Shown here: in pieces, positions 8,004-15,016 of the stretch | Layout: every line of letters starts with the position of its first letter | Position numbering within the stretch: the stretch's first letter is position 1 | Source: an uncultured Eubacteriales bacterium | GTDB lineage: Bacteria > Bacillota_A > Clostridia > Peptostreptococcales > Anaerovoracaceae | DNA length: 16,650 nt | Assembly: GCA_902774195.1 (NCBI GenBank) | Contig: CACYHM010000004.1 | Location: 1 to 16,650 of the forward strand | Direction: 5' to 3' | Position numbers and translations under genes: made by a program | Notes under the pieces: model-generated | What the model was told of the DNA's origin: nothing | Database searches by the model: none | The model's input: only the letters and a program-made list of their open reading frames with translations

Positions 8004-8639
8004 TTATTTATCCTGACCTTTGACTGCCGGTCTGATCTTGAGAAGTCCGCCCTTCTTTCCAGGAACTGCTCCCTTGATCATCATCAGGTTGCGGTCAGCC
8101 AGTGTCTTTACAAGTACTACGTTCTGAACTGTTACGGTATCTCTTCCCATTCTTCCAGGAGCCTTGTTGCCCTTGAATACTCTTGATGGGTATGTACCTG
8201 CTGCCAGAGCTCCGGCCAGTCTCTTATGCTTTGAACCGTGAGTCATAGGTCCTCTGCGGTGGCCGTGTCTCTTGATGTTGCCCTGGGTCCCTTTACCCTT
8301 TGAAGTACCGGTAACATCAAGCTTCATTCCTTCTTCGAAATCAGCTACTGTGATTACCTGTCCTACTTCGTAGCTTGCACCGTCCTCAGGTCTGAACTCA
8401 GCGAGGTGCTTCTTTGTGCTTACGCCTGCCTTGGCAAAGTGGCCTGTGAGCGGTTTGTTGACTCTCTGCGGTTTCTGATCTTCATATCCTACCTGTACCG
8501 CATCATAGCCGTCTGTCTCGACTGTCTTGATCTGAACGACAGTCTCTGGGCCAGCCTCAACGACTGTTACCGGGATAACAGTGCCATCCTCGGCGAAAAT
8601 CTGGGTCATTCCGATTTTCTTTCCCAAAAGTGTTTTCAT
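8004..8639 (-). CDS. rplC: Ribosomal protein L3 (uL3)
   Basis: A 211-residue protein starting MKTLLGKKIGMTQIFAEDGT, the usual L3 start. The extended loop that approaches the peptidyl-transferase centre is at about residues 120-165, with GNIKRHGHRRGPMTHGSKHK and VFKGNKAPGRMG. L3 initiates 50S assembly with L24. The AGGAGG upstream of the ATG is strong. The 87-base gap to rpsJ is long for this operon and includes a 6-bp inverted repeat (8667-8672 with 8708-8713) of unknown significance. Confidence 0.97.
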   Translation of the reverse strand: MKTLLGKKIGMTQIFAEDGTVIPVTVVEAGPETVVQIKTVETDGYDAVQVGYEDQKPQRVNKPLTGHFAKAGVSTKKHLAEFRPEDGASYEVGQVITVADFEEGMKLDVTGTSKGKGTQGNIKRHGHRRGPMTHGSKHKRLAGALAAGTYPSRVFKGNKAPGRMGRDTVTVQNVVLVKTLADRNLMMIKGAVPGKKGGLLKIRPAVKGQDK

Positions 8640-8726
8640 ATTGTTTCCTCCTAACTACTTACAGCGGATCTCTCCGGTTTGGCTCATCTTTGTGATGTCC
8701 CTCTCGTGAGATCTTTCTAATCCAGC

Positions 8727-9038
8727 TTAGAGCTTGATCTCGATATCAATTCCTGCAGGCATGTCCAGCTTTGTGAGAGCCTCAGTCGTCTTTGTTGTTG
8801 CGTTTGTGATGTCGATGAGTCTCTTGTGAGTTCTCTGTTCGAACTGCTCTCTGCTGTCCTTATATTTGTGGACCGCTCTGATGATCGTAACTACTTCCTT
8901 CTCTGTAGGGAGAGGAATAGGACCGCTTACTTCTGCGCCTGTCTTTTTAGCAGTCTCTACGATCTTTGCTGCGGACTTGTCCAGCAGAGCGTGGTCGTAA
9001 GCCTTCAGTCTGATTCTGATTTTCTGTAATTCACTCAT
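8727..9038 (-). CDS. rpsJ: Ribosomal protein S10 (uS10), first gene of the operon
   Basis: A 103-residue protein starting [20 protein letters not shown], with the S10 signature [20 protein letters not shown] and [18 protein letters not shown] in the extended loop near residues 39-75. S10 belongs to the 30S head and, free of the ribosome, acts as NusE in antitermination with NusB. The ribosome binding site ACAGGAGG lies 8-9 bases before the ATG and is partly complementary to TCCTGTA about 30 bases upstream (see the leader entry), so its access may be controlled. The gene begins the transcript that extends through rplO. Confidence 0.98.
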   Translation of the reverse strand: MSELQKIRIRLKAYDHALLDKSAAKIVETAKKTGAEVSGPIPLPTEKEVVTIIRAVHKYKDSREQFEQRTHKRLIDITNATTKTTEALTKLDMPAGIDIEIKL

Positions 9039-9373
9039 GTTAGTTCCTCCTGTAAATTTGTACTAATTTTCGCTATGCTTGTACAGGACTTCGCCTGCCT
9101 TCGGTCCCGCCGCCGCCTTACAACTCCTCGGCAGCTTTGAAACTCCGGTGTTTCGCTGTGTTCCGCATAGCATCCGCGCTTTTCGCAAGTGTCTTACACT
9201 TTTTCGTGCGTTTCCTATGCCTTGGCACACAACAAAACTGCAATAAGGAATCTTATGTTTTCGCGATCCCTCTTGCTGTAAAAGCGAAACCCTTCGCCCC
9301 CATCGTGTGAGGACTTCTCTGCAGAAATTATCCGCTAGCACGGTAACTTCCTGCTTCTTCGCATTTAACAAGC
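9039..9373 (-). promoter_or_regulatory. Long structured 5' leader of the S10 operon
   Basis: About 335 nt lie between the predicted transcription start and the rpsJ ATG. The transcript contains several perfect short hairpins: GCGAA/TTCGC, ATAAG/CTTAT, AGTGT/ACACT, GAAAC/GTTTC and GCTGCC/GGCGGC. Near the 3' end, TCCTGTA (9082-9088) can pair with TACAGGA (9048-9054), covering part of the rpsJ Shine-Dalgarno site. An alternative pairing, TGTAC with GTACA, uses the same upstream bases and would free it. A further switch is possible: GCTATGC (9165-9171) can pair with GCATAG upstream (9215-9220) or GCATAGC downstream (9072-9078). No terminator with a U-run is visible inside the leader, so control at translation initiation seems more likely than attenuation. 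Pairing was read by eye; no folding energy was calculated. Confidence 0.6.
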
Positions 9374-9379
9374 TTTGTT

Positions 9380-9440
9380 ATTATATAGAAGCGGATAACG
9401 TAATGCAAGAGTTTTTTTAAAGTTTTTTGAAAGAGTTTTT
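9380..9440 (-). promoter_or_regulatory. Strong sigma-A promoter with A-tract upstream element for the S10 operon
   Basis: On the minus strand, TTGCAT (9403-9408) and TATAAT (9380-9385, a perfect -10 consensus) are separated by exactly 17 bases. Directly upstream of the -35 are three A-tracts at 9412-9418, 9423-9428 and 9436-9440, with centres about 10.5 and 12.5 bases apart. This looks like an UP element or curved DNA, as often seen at rRNA and ribosomal protein promoters. Transcription would start near 9373. A 9-bp inverted repeat has one half in the spacer (9390-9398) and the other about 50 bases inside the transcript (9328-9336), a possible operator. Confidence 0.85.
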
Positions 9441-9694
9441 GAAGATTGTATTTTATTGTTTCTCAGCTTTTTCAAGGGTTTGAGAGCTTAAGGCGTGTAC
9501 ACTGTGTTTCGCGTTTCCTAAAATAGTCTTTTCAGAGCCGCTTTTGCGGTATTTGCAAGGCTTTCACCCCTAATATGAGGTAATTGGGAACAGGCTTGTT
9601 TTTTGTCACAATATTATTCCGGGTGTTATAGTATAAATCACAAATAATGCTGTTTTCTTATCCGGGCTGCCGCGATCCGCTGCAACAGGACATC
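9441..9694. other. Intergenic region without a convincing gene
   Basis: I find no gene here. The stretch lies between the HIT-gene terminator and the S10 promoter. It contains a short CCGC-AAAA-GCGG hairpin around 9538-9549 with no following U-run. It also contains a possible plus-strand promoter, TTGTCA (9603-9608) and TATAGT (9627-9632), with an 18-base spacer. If active, that promoter would transcribe antisense toward the 3' end of the HIT gene. No clear open frame with a ribosome binding site follows it. Coding potential on the minus strand is also absent. Confidence 0.5.
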
Positions 9695-9721
9695 AAAAAC
9701 GGGAATCCGTTAAGACTCCCG
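9695..9721 (-). terminator. Intrinsic terminator after the HIT-family gene
   Basis: On the minus strand CGGGAGTCT pairs with GGATTCCCG across a UAAC tetraloop, giving a nine-pair stem (including two G-U pairs) over 9700-9721, immediately followed by five T. It starts 48 bases downstream of the HIT stop codon, so it should end the accessory transcript and isolate it from the S10 promoter. Confidence 0.88.
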
Positions 9722-9768
9722 AAATGCGTAAAGGCTTTTGCAGCGTCTGACCTCTCCTTGCGGCAGGT

Positions 9769-10110
9769 TTAGCCCGGCGGCCACTGCATTGCGCGTTTGC
9801 CCAGAATGTGGATATGCAGATGCTTTACTGTCTGCTGTCCGTCTTCTCCGGTATTGATAACGCATCTGTAACCGTTCTCCAGACCTTCCTGTGCACAGAC
9901 GTCCTTGATCTTAAGCATCATGTGCGCCATGAGATCCGCATTCTCATCAGTCAGGTCGTCAAGAGAAGCGACATGGATCTTCGGTACCATCAGCATGTGC
10001 ACCGGAGCCTGAGGCGATGTATCGCGGAACACTGCGATCTTATCGTCCTCATACACCATGTCGGTCGGGATGTCGCCATTTGCCAGTTTGCAGAAAATAC
10101 AATCACCCAT
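9769..10110 (-). CDS. HIT-family (histidine triad) nucleotide-binding hydrolase, HinT-like
   Basis: A 113-residue protein of normal length for the HinT branch. It starts MGDCIFCKLANGDIP and ends GKRAMQWPPG. The histidine triad is H97-L-H99-I-H101 in KHLHIHILG, with the nucleophilic histidine expected to be the central one. Upstream, PVHMLMVPKIHV is the conserved strand preceding it. C4 and C7 (CIFC), together with H46 and H97, match the zinc-binding set seen in many bacterial homologues. Family members hydrolyse purine nucleoside phosphoramidates and acyl-adenylates; the in vivo substrate is usually unknown. The frame is open upstream for 20 codons, but GGAGG nine bases before the ATG at 10110 fixes this start. 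It has its own promoter and a terminator, so it is probably separately expressed. Confidence 0.95.
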   Translation of the reverse strand: MGDCIFCKLANGDIPTDMVYEDDKIAVFRDTSPQAPVHMLMVPKIHVASLDDLTDENADLMAHMMLKIKDVCAQEGLENGYRCVINTGEDGQQTVKHLHIHILGKRAMQWPPG

Positions 10111-10174
10111 TGACCTTATCCTCCTTAATATTTTTACTCCTATCTTTTGCAGATACTTGTTTCTTACCATAATT

Positions 10175-10202
10175 ACTATACCATATTTCCTTATCTTATC
10201 AA
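10175..10202 (-). promoter_or_regulatory. Predicted sigma-A promoter for the HIT-family gene
   Basis: On the minus strand TTGATA (10197-10202) and TATAGT (10175-10180) each match consensus at five of six positions, with a 16-base spacer. Predicted start is near 10168, leaving an untranslated leader of about 58 nt with a GGAGG site. It lies in the 144-base gap after the IspD/TarI-family gene. I see no terminator in that gap, so read-through from upstream is also possible. Confidence 0.65.
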
Positions 10203-10254
10203 AGCGCGGGGTATGTCATGTCATCAGATTCATAATCGCATTGATTGCTGCAGC

Positions 10255-10992
10255 TCATTCTATACCGTCACAAAAACGAGACAGTATCGCTTCGGCAACA
10301 GGCAGATCGTACGGGTAGGTAATCTTGATGTTGTAACTCTCGCCCATCACTATCTCTACCGGCTCTCCTTTGATGACGAAGATCTTGGCAGCATCAGTAA
10401 GCACATCCTTTTCTTCATCTGTCAGACCGGTGTACAGTTCTCTCAGCTTCGCAGCTTTGAAGCTCTGCGGAGTCTGAGTCTGCATCAGATGAGAACGGTC
10501 AGGTACCTCGGTCACGGTCAGTCCGTCTTCAGTGCGTATTATTGTATCCGTTGCAGGAAATGCTGTTTCGCATGCACCTGTTCTGAATGCAGCTTCGATA
10601 TTTTCACGTATCATTCTCTGCGTTACAAAAGGGCGCACGGCATCATGCGTAACTATTATCGTATCATCGTCAAGTCCTCCGGGTTTTTTGCCGGCAGTTC
10701 CGGAATTCTCAATAACATCGATAGCGTTCATCAGCGTCTCGTTTCTTGTGTCGCCTCCCGCAGATACAACGATACGTGAAAGATCCCCGATAAATTCAGC
10801 AAGCATCTCCTCTGTATATTCCGTCCATTCCGCCGGAGTCATTACTATTATCTTTTCAAACCCGCTGTATGCGGCAAATCGTTCGACAGTATGGACGATT
10901 ACAGGTTTGCCTCCTATCTCAAGAAATTGTTTCGGAAGCTCGCCTCCCATTCTGCGCCCGCTTCCGCCGGCAAGTATCGCAGCATATACCAT
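10255..10992 (-). CDS. IspD/TarI-family cytidylyltransferase, more TarI-like
   Basis: A 245-residue nucleotidyltransferase. The N-terminal CTP-binding loop reads AAILAGGSGRRMGGELPKQF, with the conserved G-x-G-x-R-M and KQF elements. THDAVRPFVTQRMI near residue 114 and QTQTPQSF near residue 172 are further family motifs. The superfamily transfers CMP to a sugar or polyol phosphate: MEP in isoprenoid synthesis (IspD) or ribitol 5-phosphate for teichoic acid or capsule (TarI). Here VPDRSHLMQTQTP and VLTDAAKIFVIKG resemble TarI (IPNRxHLxQxQTP; LTDACKIFVIKG) more than IspD, whose equivalent is typically TDEASALE. I therefore favour a polyol-phosphate substrate, but if no other homologue exists in the genome it may serve as IspD. 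The start has a GAGGT site. It lies 78 bases after mtaB. Confidence 0.85.
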   Translation of the reverse strand: MVYAAILAGGSGRRMGGELPKQFLEIGGKPVIVHTVERFAAYSGFEKIIVMTPAEWTEYTEEMLAEFIGDLSRIVVSAGGDTRNETLMNAIDVIENSGTAGKKPGGLDDDTIIVTHDAVRPFVTQRMIRENIEAAFRTGACETAFPATDTIIRTEDGLTVTEVPDRSHLMQTQTPQSFKAAKLRELYTGLTDEEKDVLTDAAKIFVIKGEPVEIVMGESYNIKITYPYDLPVAEAILSRFCDGIE

Positions 10993-11070
10993 TATAGATT
11001 ACCTCGTTTTAACGAATTGACTTTGTTTGTCTCAGCTTTTACGGAAGCCTCCGCTGTGCCCCGCTGCGGG

Positions 11071-12486
11071 TTACAGCGATTCTGCAAGGCAGCCGTCTCT
11101 GAATGCCTCGATCAGTCTGACTTTAAGGAACTGTCCAGGCTGCAGGATTTCATCAGTATCTTTTATATATACCTTAATATAGTTGCCCGTATATCCCGTC
11201 ATATATTCATCGTGGTGTTCCTCAGTCAGAACAGTATGATCTCCGGCTGCATATGCGGAGCAGGCGGCTGAATTCTTTGAATCAGCAGATACGACAGCTC
11301 CGATATCCGATCCGGTATCGGATCCGTTACTCGATTTAATATTCTTTTCGATAAACTTTCGTGCTGCTTCTGCCGATGCCGCCTCCAGTCTGTCAGATCT
11401 CTCGTTTTTGACAGTTCCCGGGACAGCATCCGGAAGCGATGCGCCTGCCGTTCCCCTGCGCGGAGAATAGCGGAATACATGTACCTTGCCGAATTCAGAT
11501 TTTCCGACTATATCCAGTGTATCGTCAAAATCGGATTCTGTTTCGCCCGGAAATCCTACTATTATATCTGTCGTAATACCGTATAAAGGATCGAATTCTC
11601 TTATCGCTCTTACTATATCAAGATATTCCTCTCCGGTATAGTGCCTGTTCATCGACTTCAATATCTTATCACTGCCGTTCTGTACTGAAAGATGCAGGTG
11701 ATGACACAGACGCCTGAAGCGGATTATCTTTTCTACGTCATTCTTATCTACTACTGTCGGTTCGAGCGAACTGAGTCTGATACGAAAATCGCCGTCAGGA
11801 CATTCAAGTTCATCGAACATAGCAAGGAGACCGGCAAGCGTGCATTCCGAGCCCTCTTCAGTACCGTAGAGGGCTGTGTTGATGCCGGTCAGTACCAGCT
11901 CGCGGTGACCGGCATCAAGGAGCATGGCCGCCTCCCGCAATATATCCTGAGGCGGCCTGCTCCTTACAGGTCCTCGCGCGTACGGTATCAGACAGTACGC
12001 GCAGAACCTGTCACAGCCCTCCTGTATCTTGATGTAAGCCCTGGTCTTTCCGGGTTCTCCCGATTCAACCAGCCCCATATCCTCATATTCCGTAAGAGCC
12101 GCCCGCGGATTCACCACAATATCCGCAGCTGTAATCCTGCCTGATACTTCCAGCTTTTTATATACCAGATCACATATCTTCGATTTGTTGCCGTTTCCTA
12201 CAACGATATCAACTTCAGGCATTGATGCCACCTCATCCGGCTCAACCTGTGCATAGCAGCCGGTTACCACGATAAGAGCATCGGGATTTATTCTCTTCAC
12301 CCTTCTTATATACTGCCGCGATTTCCGGTCCGCAATGTTCGTGACCGTGCAGGTATTTATAATATATACATCGGCGAATTCGTCTTCGCCAACCGTCTCT
12401 GCACCACGAGAAACGAAGGCCTCTCTGATGGCCTCCGTCTCGTAATGATTGACCTTGCATCCTAATGTATGGAACGCTGTTTTCAT
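11071..12486 (-). CDS. mtaB: tRNA (N6-threonylcarbamoyladenosine(37)-C2)-methylthiotransferase MtaB
   Basis: A 471-residue radical-SAM methylthiotransferase that converts t6A to ms2t6A at tRNA position 37. The N-terminal MTTase domain has its three cluster cysteines at C10 (TLGCKVN), C46 (INTCTVTN) and C77 (VTGCYAQ). The radical-SAM CxxxCxxC motif is C158, C162, C165 (EGCDRFCAYC). The TLGCKVN start and the spacing favour MtaB over MiaB or RimO. The C-terminal TRAM domain is present (GYTGNYIKVYIKD) but is interrupted before it by about 30 residues rich in Ser, Gly, Asp and Ala (roughly 384-416), which usual MtaB lacks. A GTG five codons upstream has no ribosome binding site, so I start at the ATG matching the family; its own Shine-Dalgarno site is weak. 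It lies 34 bases after the adhesin gene and is probably co-transcribed. Confidence 0.93.
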   Translation of the reverse strand: MKTAFHTLGCKVNHYETEAIREAFVSRGAETVGEDEFADVYIINTCTVTNIADRKSRQYIRRVKRINPDALIVVTGCYAQVEPDEVASMPEVDIVVGNGNKSKICDLVYKKLEVSGRITAADIVVNPRAALTEYEDMGLVESGEPGKTRAYIKIQEGCDRFCAYCLIPYARGPVRSRPPQDILREAAMLLDAGHRELVLTGINTALYGTEEGSECTLAGLLAMFDELECPDGDFRIRLSSLEPTVVDKNDVEKIIRFRRLCHHLHLSVQNGSDKILKSMNRHYTGEEYLDIVRAIREFDPLYGITTDIIVGFPGETESDFDDTLDIVGKSEFGKVHVFRYSPRRGTAGASLPDAVPGTVKNERSDRLEAASAEAARKFIEKNIKSSNGSDTGSDIGAVVSADSKNSAACSAYAAGDHTVLTEEHHDEYMTGYTGNYIKVYIKDTDEILQPGQFLKVRLIEAFRDGCLAESL

Positions 12487-12520
12487 TTTTCTCAATCTCA
12501 CTCAGTGTGTGCCCCTTTGT

Positions 12521-15016
12521 TTAGTGTCTATTGAGTCTATCATTCCTTCTTTTCACGGTCAATACAAGTATTTCAAGAGCAGCTGCAGCAGCTGTCAGCA
12601 CGTACAGCATCATGATCTTATTATCGCCTGTCTTCGGAGGGTTTTTCCCCGGAGGTTTGCCCTTTTCAGGAGGCTTTTTTGTCTTCGACCTGATTTTTAC
12701 AGTCTGACTTGCACTCTTTATATCCGCATGTGATGCCACAGTCACTCCGTCAAGCTTTAAATATTCATAAACGACAGCATCCTTTCCATTCAGTTTCTTC
12801 CCGCTGAAATGAAATTCTACCAATTCGATGCCATCAGGTTCAGATGCATAGAATTCAGCAGCTCCGCGTATCTCGACTCCATCGTCATCCCGAAGTGTCT
12901 TTCCGGTCGATTTATCCACAAGAACCCCTTCTATTCTGTAGTTTTTACCCGGTCTGACTCCTTCATATTCTATCAGATCGCTTATTACCATACTATCTGT
13001 TGCCGCAGCATTATGGCTTCCGCTTTCCTTGTCTGTCGCTGTCGTTTCCAGCTTAGGATCCGGCATCTTCAGATCGTTATATGTTCCGAGATCCACGGTC
13101 ACATTCGGTTCGGCAATTGTGATCTTATCACTTACCAGATCATAACCTTCATTGGCTTCGCATCTGAGTTCCTCCATGAGATATGTGTCGTACGGAAACG
13201 CTCCGAGTGAATCATCCGGTTTTGCTCCGGTCTCTTCATCATTATATCCATTGAACCAAATACCTTTTCGGGTTCCGTCTGATTTTACCTTACTGCCGCC
13301 GTTATCACTTTCATCGCTTCCGGAATCTGCACCCTCTGCAGAAATATCGCCTGTATAATTTCCTGAGTCTGCGTCCTTTGCATGATCCGCGTCATTTTCT
13401 TTTTCCGGCTCTGTCCGGTCTGAAAGATGTGATGCATAATCCGATGCCGATGAAAGGAAGCCCTCGCTGTCAGTAACCATAACCCTGCTTTCGCCGGTGG
13501 TCACAGAAGTGAATCTGAACGGTATCCCCGCCATTTTTCCGCGGCCCTCACCTGTTTTGGTCAGGCATACATCTCCCCGTATCACCTGTTCTTTGGCCGG
13601 GCTGCTGCCGTCGAGCACTTTAAGCGTTGTTATCGATTCTTCATCACCCGCTTCGGTAACCGCCAGATACCATACATGAACATTTCTTTCATATCCCTGC
13701 GGAGCTTTGGTTTCTTCGATACGTATCACTCCGATAGGGAAACACGGTTTGCCGTTGCTGTCGGTGAAAAATTCCGGCCCGCTTACGAGATATTTCTCCG
13801 AATCGCTCAGATATATCCTGCCGTCCTCATCGGTTCGCAGTACCCACACAGCATCACTGCCGTTTATCTTTGCAGGCTCACTGTTTGCGACCGCCGCTTC
13901 GAGAGCATCCTCAGTCATTCCGTTTTTGGGAATTTCGCTGAAATAGCTCACTTTGTATTCGGCATTTTTCAGAGATGCGTTTCCCTGCGGTCTGTTTAAA
14001 ACAGTCTCCAGATCCACTTTTTGTATCAGCAGATCTACCTGATCGTTCTTCGGTATGTCTCTCGCAGAATAAGTCGCTGTTTTATCCTTGCCTATCTCAA
14101 CCGAATGTATTCCGCTGTCAAGCGCATAGCCGCGCGGCGCTGCTGTTTCCTTCATATAGTAAATACCCGACTCGAGTTCCAGCGTTTCTGAATCCCCGTC
14201 TTCGTTCAGATGCAGCACTGCCGGCTTATCTTCCGATGTCAAAGCCTTCTCTTTGCATTCACTGTCCGTGTATATGCTGTATTCCGCTCCGTTAAGAGAA
14301 TAGCACGGATTACCGTCAGTGATCTCAGGGAGAGCCGAAACCTTATGAATATTGATTTTGCCGTATTCCGTACTGTAGAACGCTCCAAATGTATCCTGAT
14401 GGCTGGAGCTCTTTATCCAGAACACTTCGTAATCATCGGGAGGATCGGGCAGATCATCAAGATCGCTGATCATCTTTTTTACCAGCTTCTGTATTGCGCT
14501 GCCGGCACCCGCCCATGCATGATTTTCCTCGGAACGGTTATCGTAAAGCCACGAAAGCGCGACATGTCCTATAGCATAATCGCTTGCATCCACATCTTTT
14601 CCGTCAAACCATTTCTTTTTCGTGATTTTCTTATACCCGTAAGAACCGGGCAGATAGTAGATAAGCTTTCGCATCTTCGCATTTTTACCGCTTCCGTCAT
14701 CATCAATGACACTTACTTTGTAAAGTCCGGCAGCAGGTGTGGCCATATTCGGTTCCACGCAGTATGCGTAAGAACGTTTTGCCCCCGGTACCACATCCAT
14801 ATCTACCTCTTCCCCATTGACATGTGTCACCCAGCGGACATGAGTCATCATGTCATCATCTCCGTAATAGTCGCTTTTACCCACAGCCAGCGTCACGCTT
14901 TCCACAGCCGCATGTGCCTCCTGCATCGCATTCATCCAGGCTATAGTGAAGACGAACAGGAAAGCAAGCATTAGCGTCAGACCGCGCCGCTTTGAATTCC
15001 TGTCAGTCTGTTTCAT
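12521..15016 (-). CDS. LPXTG-type surface adhesin with thioester-like, SpaA-like and VaFE domains
   Basis: An 831-residue exported cell-wall protein. The signal peptide spans about 1-37 (basic start, LTLMLAFLFVFTIAWM core, cleavage near AHA). Residues 40-215 resemble the thioester-type head of VaFE surface proteins, with C86 in AYCVEP, the IYYLPGSYGY segment and GHVALSWLY (H151). Three SpaA/Cna-B-like modules follow, about 218-320, 327-480 and 481-648. Each has a strand lysine (K225, K333, K487) and a late glutamate (E290, E434/435, E615/616) fit for isopeptide bonds. The third is split by an acidic Ser/Asp/Gly stretch near 524-600. A VaFE-like module covers 651-775 (VVYE at 748-751, ending QTV). 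The anchor is PPKTG (793-797), a membrane helix and a basic tail. No sortase is in the window. Its ATG overlaps the stop of the upstream gene (ATGA). Confidence 0.9.
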   Translation of the reverse strand: MKQTDRNSKRRGLTLMLAFLFVFTIAWMNAMQEAHAAVESVTLAVGKSDYYGDDDMMTHVRWVTHVNGEEVDMDVVPGAKRSYAYCVEPNMATPAAGLYKVSVIDDDGSGKNAKMRKLIYYLPGSYGYKKITKKKWFDGKDVDASDYAIGHVALSWLYDNRSEENHAWAGAGSAIQKLVKKMISDLDDLPDPPDDYEVFWIKSSSHQDTFGAFYSTEYGKINIHKVSALPEITDGNPCYSLNGAEYSIYTDSECKEKALTSEDKPAVLHLNEDGDSETLELESGIYYMKETAAPRGYALDSGIHSVEIGKDKTATYSARDIPKNDQVDLLIQKVDLETVLNRPQGNASLKNAEYKVSYFSEIPKNGMTEDALEAAVANSEPAKINGSDAVWVLRTDEDGRIYLSDSEKYLVSGPEFFTDSNGKPCFPIGVIRIEETKAPQGYERNVHVWYLAVTEAGDEESITTLKVLDGSSPAKEQVIRGDVCLTKTGEGRGKMAGIPFRFTSVTTGESRVMVTDSEGFLSSASDYASHLSDRTEPEKENDADHAKDADSGNYTGDISAEGADSGSDESDNGGSKVKSDGTRKGIWFNGYNDEETGAKPDDSLGAFPYDTYLMEELRCEANEGYDLVSDKITIAEPNVTVDLGTYNDLKMPDPKLETTATDKESGSHNAAATDSMVISDLIEYEGVRPGKNYRIEGVLVDKSTGKTLRDDDGVEIRGAAEFYASEPDGIELVEFHFSGKKLNGKDAVVYEYLKLDGVTVASHADIKSASQTVKIRSKTKKPPEKGKPPGKNPPKTGDNKIMMLYVLTAAAAALEILVLTVKRRNDRLNRH

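Noticed and set aside
9063..9371. Open frame of 102 codons on the minus strand covering the rpsJ leader
   Set aside because: It starts at a TTG almost at the predicted transcription start, with no ribosome binding site. It resembles no family I know, and its bases are full of short hairpins. A structured leader explains the region better.
9647..9772. Small plus-strand gene of 41 codons
   Set aside because: It has no ribosome binding site, starts only about seven bases from the putative transcription start, and overlaps the HIT terminator and stop region.
11226..11480. Second minus-strand frame inside mtaB
   Set aside because: It overlaps a clearly coding frame and lacks any translation signal.
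14210..14974. Plus-strand frame of 254 codons opposite the adhesin
   Set aside because: It lies wholly over a well-supported gene and has no Shine-Dalgarno site or recognisable motif.
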